This document shows, piece by piece, positions 57,982 through 64,000 of a stretch of 64,000 bases of DNA; positions within the stretch are counted from its first letter, which is position 1; the number at the start of each line of letters is the position of its first letter. Where the stretch lies: the NCBI GenBank assembly GCA_037903355.1, contig JBAJFE010000042.1:1686001-1750000 (forward strand). The letters run 5' to 3'. The DNA comes from Trichuris trichiura (lineage: Eukaryota > Nematoda > Enoplea > Trichinellida > Trichuridae). The translations under genes were made by a program, and so were the position numbers. The notes below the pieces were generated by a model. It worked only from the letters and a program-made list of their open reading frames with translations, had not been told where the DNA came from and did no database searches.

Positions 57982-58335
57982 TATTTGCACCTGATCTACG
58001 ACTCAACCAGCAATTAGCGCGTGCTGGCGCAGCAATGACTCCGCTTTACAATTCTGTGAACGATTACCGTCTGTTGCCCTATCTCTGTAAAAAGCCGACT
58101 CCATTTTCTTCCCTTTCTTTCTTCGCTTCTATTGTCCACGCAGCTAGAACGCAAGCATACGCCTTAGCAATGGAGAATCGCTTGTGTTCTCTGTACGGTT
58201 GCGTCTCTCCTACGTTCGCTCCAGTTTTGCCATCGCAAATTCAGGAAGCCATATTGTGCTACGAACGTCATCGCTGTAAGACTGTGATATACTTGTCTAG
58301 TTGGTTTTGAGAAGTGACTTTGCAGAAGCTCAGTC

Positions 58336-60124
58336 ATGGCTAAGGCAAGCAAGAAACGTAGGCAATATAGTAGCGAATATCTGCGCGTTGTTTCGCTGTT
58401 AGGCCTGCAACAGAACATCTACCAGTATGTTTGTTGTGCGAAAGAGCTTTCTCAAACGAGTCTATGAGGCCGTCCAGGCTGAAACGCCACATTTAATAAG
58501 GTGGGCACCCGAACATGAGCAATAAGGACGTGTGATACTACCGAGCCCAGGCAGAGAACGTAATGAAGAAGAGAACACCGAGCAGTATGACGCTCTTACT
58601 TTCAAAACTAGATCGCGGCGGACTTGCAGCGTCATATAGAATTTCATTGTTAATTGCGAAAGCGGCTGAGCCTTATACGATCAGCGAGAAGTTGATAATG
58701 CCCGCCATAGCTGAAGTTCTGTAAACCGCGCTTCCCCAAACCGCACATAATGTTACCGAGAAAATACCACTGAGCAATGGTACTGTTCAGCGAGTAATCG
58801 ATGCTATGGCTAAGGACACTGAAAAAACGTTCTGCTGCGTCCTCTGAGAGTGGGAATTCTCGTTGCAAATGGATGAATCCACATCGGCTGGAAGTGAGTC
58901 GCTCTTACTGGCCTACGTCCAGTTTATAAAGGAAGAACGGTTTGTAGAAGAATTGCTGTTTTTGAAAAAATTAAGTAGAGATAGAAAGGGTGAATCTATC
59001 CTTCAAGTAGTGGAAGAATTCGTTATGGAAAAAGCAATTCCTCTTCAGAACATGATAGCGGTGGAAACAGATGGTGCACCGGCTATGCTCGGCTGTCAGC
59101 GCGGTTTTCATATCGTATCTAAAAATCATGGTTCCCAATGTATTGTGCATCCATTGTGTGCTGCATAGGCAGCATCTCGGAGTCGGTCGTTTGTTCCCAT
59201 GTTTGAATGAATCCCTTCAGTATGTCGTCAACGCGGTAAACAAAATCAAAAGCAATCCACTCAGTTACAGACTCTGTCGACGACAATGAGATGAAAATAA
59301 TGAGGACGACTTCAATCGTCTACTTCTGCGCACGGAAGTGAGATGGATATCAAAAGCTGCCTGCCTGTGGAAGTTTTTCGACCTGTACGAATCCTTTCTT
59401 CAATTTTTTGAACAGAGGGACGCTTCACTAAACGAGAACTTGCGTTATCACAAAGCGGACGTAGCGTACTTAGCAGATTTGTATTTTAAATTTGATGAAA
59501 TGAATAAGCAGCTCCAGGCGGGCAAGCTGAACTAAAGACTAAATCTGCTGTCTCCGCATTCATGTCAAAGCTGCTTTTTTTCAAGCGCAACTTTGCAAGA
59601 GGTGAATTGTCCCAGTTTCAAAGTGTCGCCCAAATGAAAAACGAAGGTGGGTTCTCTGAAGCAGATGTGCAATTGTACTGTGAGCATCTCTAAGCGCTGC
59701 ATGACGATTTCACAAGTCGTTTTCACAACAATGTGTCTACGGTGATCACGACTGGGTGATCAATTTGCTAACAAGTTTAGACGACGAAGAGATCATGCTG
59801 CAAGAAGAGCTGCTAGAGTTCCAGTTGAAAGGGGAGCTGAAGGCCAGGTTGTCACACGGTTATCAGCATTTCTGGCCGCATAAAGAAATCCTGGAGTCGT
59901 ACCCCGGCGTATTGGGTGTGGTAAAAAAGTTACTGATTTGTCTTCCCTCACCGAGTCTAGTGAAGCGCGCATTCGGTATCGTTACGGACCCAGTGACAAA
60001 GAAACGCAGTCAGCTGCAAACAGTCAGATGCGGGTATCTGCGTCTGCGAATTACCTTGACCGAGCCCAACATCGACAGGCTAGTTCGATCGCATCTAGGC
60101 GAGCCAAGCAGCTCTCGTTGACTT
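58336..60124 (+). pseudogene. SCAND3/ZBED5-type hAT transposase, array copy 2
   Basis: Opens MAKASKKRRQYSSEYLRVVS, followed by a broken BED finger, SYRISLLIAKAAEPYTISEK, stops at 58724 and 58845, FSLQMDESTSAGSESLLLAY, AVETDGAPAMLGCQRGF (catalytic Asp), the C..H block in a shifted frame, EVRWISKAACLWKFFDL, AYLADLYFKFDEMNKQLQAG, and a C-terminal dimerisation block (SLVKRAFGIVTDPVTKKRSQ) ending at 60121. Multiple stops and shifts. It preserves the 3' third that the copy-1 sister lost. Confidence 0.85.
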
Positions 60125-61571
60125 CTCGAGAAACAGTTTGAGGAAATAAATCTGTACAGCTGTAGTTGACCTTCCAGCGTTGCAACCATTTCAACCAATG
60201 AGTGCATTGGAATTGGCTAATCAGTGCGCTCGAAGTTGTCCAATCAGATTGGGGAAGCCCGGACGTTCAGGAACGTTCTCAGAGGGTCCCAAACGGTGTT
60301 TCGCTTGAGAAACACTGATTAGAGGAAGAAGTGAAAGTTAATGAATGGGCGTTTGATAAATATGACGGATACTGAACACTTTTGCACTGCATTTTACATA
60401 CGGGAATCGAGATGTAGAAGTCCCATCAATGATTGATGCGGTCAACATTCATGTTTGATAGATCTACAGTTTTTCCCTTTTTTCTGTGTGATTCTATCAG
60501 CAATTAGACGAAACAATTGATCTACCAACAAATGAACGAGCGATTATTAGGAAACATTCAGAAACGATACACTCAGCTTTTATTAAGAGCTTTCAGAACG
60601 CTCAAGTTCCGTTGTCCGTGAGTTGGAGGAGCTGGATTATCATTCGGAAGAAATAAACATTACAATGTTTGCAAGCGATTTTTAGCAGTCTTACATGAAA
60701 TATATTAGCTCATTTTATCCTTTGCGAAAACGTGCTGTCATAAGAAGGAAGCACGTGCTAGAGCGAACAATAAGTTGACTCAAGATTGCATTGCAAAAGT
60801 TTGAGGAGCTCAATCTGTCCGCAACAACTTACACTTCGTAATTTGCATATCGAGTGTTCTATGTGAAGCTATGAAAGCCTGTATGTAAATCTTTGCTTTG
60901 CTCAGATGACGGCACCGCTGAAGTGGATCAACTCTCGCTCCCGTAAGTGCCTATCCGTACGGTCGTCATCACCGTTTATCTTCTGTCCGCTGCAAGTTCC
61001 CTCAATCATTGTGTAGATCAGCATTGACACGCTAGTAACGGGTTGAATATAGTATGAATGTTAGTAGTTGCATAAACGAGTGCACATTGAGCTCATTCTT
61101 CCGCGCAATTGCTAAGCAAAACTTTTGACTAGCTATTTATCGCAGTCTGTTGGTGAGTAGAATTTCCAGCTGAAATATGCTATGCTGAAAGCATTACCCT
61201 CTGTCGTATGTGCACATGTTCAGCTTAACGAAATCTCCTTTGAGGCTTTGGGCTTCCATTCATTCCTTACGCGGTCTATCCGTCCGTCCATTCGACGAAC
61301 GATGGATACTTTGTTGCGGAACTGTCAAAGCAGTGCATTTTTCAACGGCAACACACTCGTTATTCGTCCTCATCACTACTCACCCATTTTCTAGTAAAGG
61401 GATACATTGCCGTTTTAGGTATTCACATGAGCATTGTACACTAATGTTAGTATTACGATTGCAAGTTTTATTTTCTTTATTTAGGACAACTTTCAAGTGT
61501 TTAATCCAAATAATACGATAACAAAAGGGCTGTACACCAACCTATCTTAGAGCGAGGCAGACCGTAATCTA

Positions 61572-62054
61572 TCATGTAGCATATGTGGCCATTAGCGTGC
61601 GATTGATATCTTTTTCTATCAACATCATAACGTGGAAAAGTGTAAAATGACAAATCACTTTTGCGCTAAACGCTTTCTCGGCGACATACGGAGACGTTGG
61701 AACCTTTGCGTACTTTATGAGAATGTTGCCGGCATGAAGGTCCCGATGTTCGAACTTGTATTTTTTTTCCAGAATACACAACGTTAACAGCAGGTGTCGT
61801 CCTAAATCTTCTGTGTGTTTGTTTCTAGTGTACTGAAAAAGAAATAAAACAAATTTGCATTGCAAAGAGAAGTTGCCCGTAAACTAACTTGAAATTCAGC
61901 AAAGGTTACGGCGTCGTGCTCTACGTAAATCAGCAGGTAGTGCTGATTCTCTGTCGCTTCATTGCGATGCTGCTTGAATGTCGAATTAATGCTGGCAAAC
62001 GTATCCCAGGCCTCCTGCTATGGCCTGGGATATTTCCCTTCCACGCACCGGACG
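61572..62054 (-). pseudogene. Haspin-like kinase exons, array copy 3
   Basis: Exon 1 (62054-61889, 166 nt) carries a TAG in GKYPRP.QEAWD where copies 1 and 2 have Gln. Exon 2 (61832-61572, 261 nt) is fully open: YTRNKHTEDLGRHLLLTLCI, YKFEHRDLHAGNILIKYAKV, then VICHFTLFHVMM and a stop. HRDLHAGN is the haspin catalytic loop; CHFT replaces the haspin DYT, changing the metal-binding Asp to His. This copy shows the unshifted reading after the catalytic loop, so it defines the ancestral frame. The nonsense codon and the missing DYT Asp predict no kinase activity. Confidence 0.72.
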
Positions 62055-62714
62055 CTAAAACAAGAATATTCCAGTTAACACACAACGCAAATAGATGATA
62101 TTGTAGTTGATATCTAGTTGAAACAAATCCACTGTTGACTTTCTGCGTGAAAATTTCCTGCTTAGCTACATTAGATTATGCGGAGTCAAACTGATACGCT
62201 TTAACTGTGCGTAATTATCTTTTAGTTGTAAGGCGATGTTCTGTAAGGGGCGCTACGAGCTCCTTCCGCCTTTATGTGCAACGATGTTGAACGGATAGAC
62301 TATTTATCCCAAAAGTTTCCTATTGACAAGTATTAATGAAAGGTAACTGTATACGGCTTGTACTGTGATGACGCTTTGAAGCCCTTAACACCTGTACTAT
62401 TCAATTGACCGGATCCTGTATGCCAGTGACCCAGCGGAAGTTGAGGTGGCAGTGTCAAAGCATAATGCGTGGCTCTACGGCGAAATGATCTGTGCTTAGC
62501 GGCACAACGGGAGGCCCTTGTATCGTCGGGTTTAGTGAACACGAGCAGAGCAGTTGGCGGGGCATCACAATGAAGCACCAGTGGCACATGCAGTGACGTG
62601 TATGTCGGTCTAACGGATTACCGCCTAAGAATTCTGCTACATTGCGAGGTAACAGCGTTTGCAAGTGTCACTGATGCAGTTAGTGACCTGTAGGAAAGAG
62701 CGAAGGCGAAGAAG

Positions 62715-62975
62715 TTATTCAGCTGCGCATGAATTGAAGATACGGGAAACACAATGGGGCGTGCAGCGGTTCAAGCTGAGACCACGTCTTAGTGATTCGT
62801 GAAAAACATTGGGGGTCAACGGTCTGAGCGGCGTCGTGCCTTCGTAAACTGTGTAAAGCTCATTCTGCGTTATGTCTATGCCGGCGTCTAGCGATATTAT
62901 GCCATTGCGTGAAGGGTATGTCGTGCGTTTACTTTTATTTTTTCTAAGCGCGTTTCTCTGATCAGGTCGAGCCAA
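62715..62975 (-). CDS. Open segment upstream of haspin-like exons, copy 3
   Basis: An 86-codon minus frame reads SKRTTYPSRNGIISLDAGID then ITQNELYTVYEGTTPLRPLT; the equivalent in copy 1 (39745-39480) has the same core with a late frameshift. It may be an N-terminal exon of the haspin-like gene. No domain is recognised, and openness in one copy only keeps confidence low. The start shown may not be a true start. Confidence 0.3.
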   Translation of the reverse strand: MARPDQRNALRKNKSKRTTYPSRNGIISLDAGIDITQNELYTVYEGTTPLRPLTPNVFHESLRRGLSLNRCTPHCVSRIFNSCAAE

Positions 62976-63175
62976 GTGATCAGGTCGGAGCCGTCCACCA
63001 GTAATTACCGCCTTCGCCAGATTATTCGCCTCAGTGAACGGTATGTACGCTGGTTCGCCCTATCTGTCTCTCCTCGCTTGAAACTGTACGCTTGTTTACG
63101 TTCAGCGTCTCTGCCCCTACGCAACTGTTTGTCGTCCGCGTCAACGCCGTACAGTAATAATCCTAATAATAACGA

Positions 63176-63203
63176 AACACACACACACACACACACACAC
63201 ATG
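63176..63203. repeat. (CA)n microsatellite, copy 3
   Basis: Thirteen or so CA units, equivalent to 39917-39944. Confidence 0.95.
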
Positions 63204-63204
63204 T

Positions 63205-63460
63205 TCAGGTTTAGGCTTAGGCTAGGGCAGAACTGGATGGCCGACAGACCTACAGGACGACGGCAGATGCAACGGTGAAACACATTGTCGCCGTCCGCAT
63301 TGTGTCTCTACTTCAGCAATAAGCGACCTTTGCGCATCGGTTTGCCGATAACAGGATAACGGCAGCCATTGTCCCTCTGACGTAATAATCCCCACTTGAC
63401 CCCTTTGAAGTTGCCGCCACAACTTCCGCTGGGCAACTATAATACAAGACCCCACACGGT
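63205..63460 (-). mobile_element. Relic of hAT 5' non-coding region, array copy 3
   Basis: Equivalent of 39950-40200 and almost identical to it. Same block order (GGTCAAGTGGGG, CCTAGCCTAAGCC) as the hAT at 44370. Confidence 0.45.
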
Positions 63461-64000
63461 CTGAGTATTTCAGACAACCTGTAACTGCGCTTCTTTGCTG
63501 AGTGAATGAAGCTAGGTCAAAAAGGTTCCTTGGTCATATGGAATTGGTCGAAACTTCTTCGTCGTCGTGAAGTCGTCGCCAAAGGGAGGAACTGCGCAGC
63601 CTCATCGAGTATCCAGCGAGCTTCTGCGAATTATCATTGACTTAGCTTGAACGCAGCAGGGTTCTAATGATTTAGGAGCGCCACGCTACGCTGATGGCAA
63701 GTTCCTTTCTCTATGCTCCGTAATATTCAGAAATTGCTTACTCTCTGTTTTCAGGAGAAAAGTTACATTAGAAAAAAGATGTACGGGCACAACCCCGGGG
63801 ACCCCCAGGGCACCCCGCTGGGAATCATTGTTCCAAATTCTTCGCAATCTGAGCGAACCGGTGCTAATTTCTAAACGCTTGTCAAAACTTCGATAGCGAA
63901 GGCAGACATTTTCTAGTATTTTTTCGTTACTTACTACGAAACAATGCCAAAATCGTCTCTGCGTCTACCATACTCAGTACGCGTAACGTTGTTCGTATAT

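Larger units (their letters stand above)
48644..60317. repeat. Tandem-array unit, copy 2 (5'-truncated, swollen by insertions)
   Basis: It begins abruptly inside the haspin-like exon (equivalent to 38456 in copy 1), follows copy 1 to about 49330 (39150), lacks the copy-1 interval 39150-41330, resumes at 50489 (41335), and carries the same hAT at its end. Insertions: foldback elements (49464-49720, 50679-50953), a pogo MITE (49750-50488), a hAT (51028-55806) and a Tigger (56971-57981). Confidence 0.82.
56550..60317 (+). mobile_element. hAT element of array copy 2
   Basis: Starts CAGTGTTTCTCATGGTGTGT and ends with the inverted CGCTTGAGAAACACTG. Sister of 42315-44263. Flanks (ATCTAACC left, ATTAGAGG right) do not match, so the right junction has probably recombined: it abuts the start of array copy 3. 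A run of about 13 G sits at 56634-56646. Confidence 0.82.
60318..64000. repeat. Tandem-array unit, copy 3 (continues past the window)
   Basis: Parallels copy 1 from 37087 to about 40800 in the same order and orientation. Similarity is uneven: haspin-like exons and 63205-64000 are nearly identical to copy 1, while 60320-61440 and 62600-63170 differ at roughly one base in ten by eye. Confidence 0.85.

Overview
The window is animal nuclear DNA. Evidence is a spliced NK1-class homeobox gene (two exons, minus strand, 5485-6701), exons of a haspin-type kinase, and a dense load of typical metazoan transposable elements (hAT, Tigger/pogo, Penelope-like, one LTR retrotransposon). There are no operons, ribosome-binding sites or CRISPR. 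The species cannot be fixed from the sequence; an invertebrate, perhaps an arthropod, is my best guess, and it is only an inference.

Layout. 1-13 kb is sparse: a hAT 3'-end relic (230-336), the NK1 gene, a long (TAG)n microsatellite about 450 bp upstream of its start codon, one frameshifted unknown ORF pair (9889-10261) and a probable Tigger relic (11.7-12.1 kb). At 13-17.4 kb lie a composite hammerhead-bearing retroelement derivative and a complete two-LTR retrotransposon that lost reverse transcriptase but kept long open frames. At 17.8-21.8 kb four open segments with matching splice phases make a candidate unknown gene. 23.6-31 kb holds a palindromic nonautonomous element, a small hAT and a Penelope-like element (reverse transcriptase plus GIY-YIG) joined head-to-head with an inverted partial copy of itself. 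At 33-36.6 kb are two fragments of a GTF2IRD2-like hAT on opposite strands.

From about 37.1 kb to the end the window is a tandem array of three copies of one unit: copy 1 37087-44263, copy 2 48644-60317 (5'-truncated and swollen by insertions), copy 3 60318-64000 (runs off the window). Each unit carries the same two haspin C-lobe exons on the minus strand, and copies 1 and 2 end in the same hAT element. Each copy has a different disabling lesion, and all share replacement of the metal-binding Asp of the haspin DYT motif by His. Insertions are nested: Tigger into the copy-1 hAT, a second hAT into that Tigger, and into copy 2 two foldback elements, a pogo-like MITE, a 4.8 kb hAT (itself hit by a foldback element) and a second Tigger.

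The main unifying signal is one family of retroelement termini. The Penelope-like element and five smaller foldback or composite elements share an end of the type 'TTGGTACGGGA', a hammerhead-ribozyme-like core (CTGANGA, GGGTC/GACCC stem, GAAA) and, in most, 11-15 bp target-site duplications. They look like a Penelope-type element and its small RT-less derivatives.
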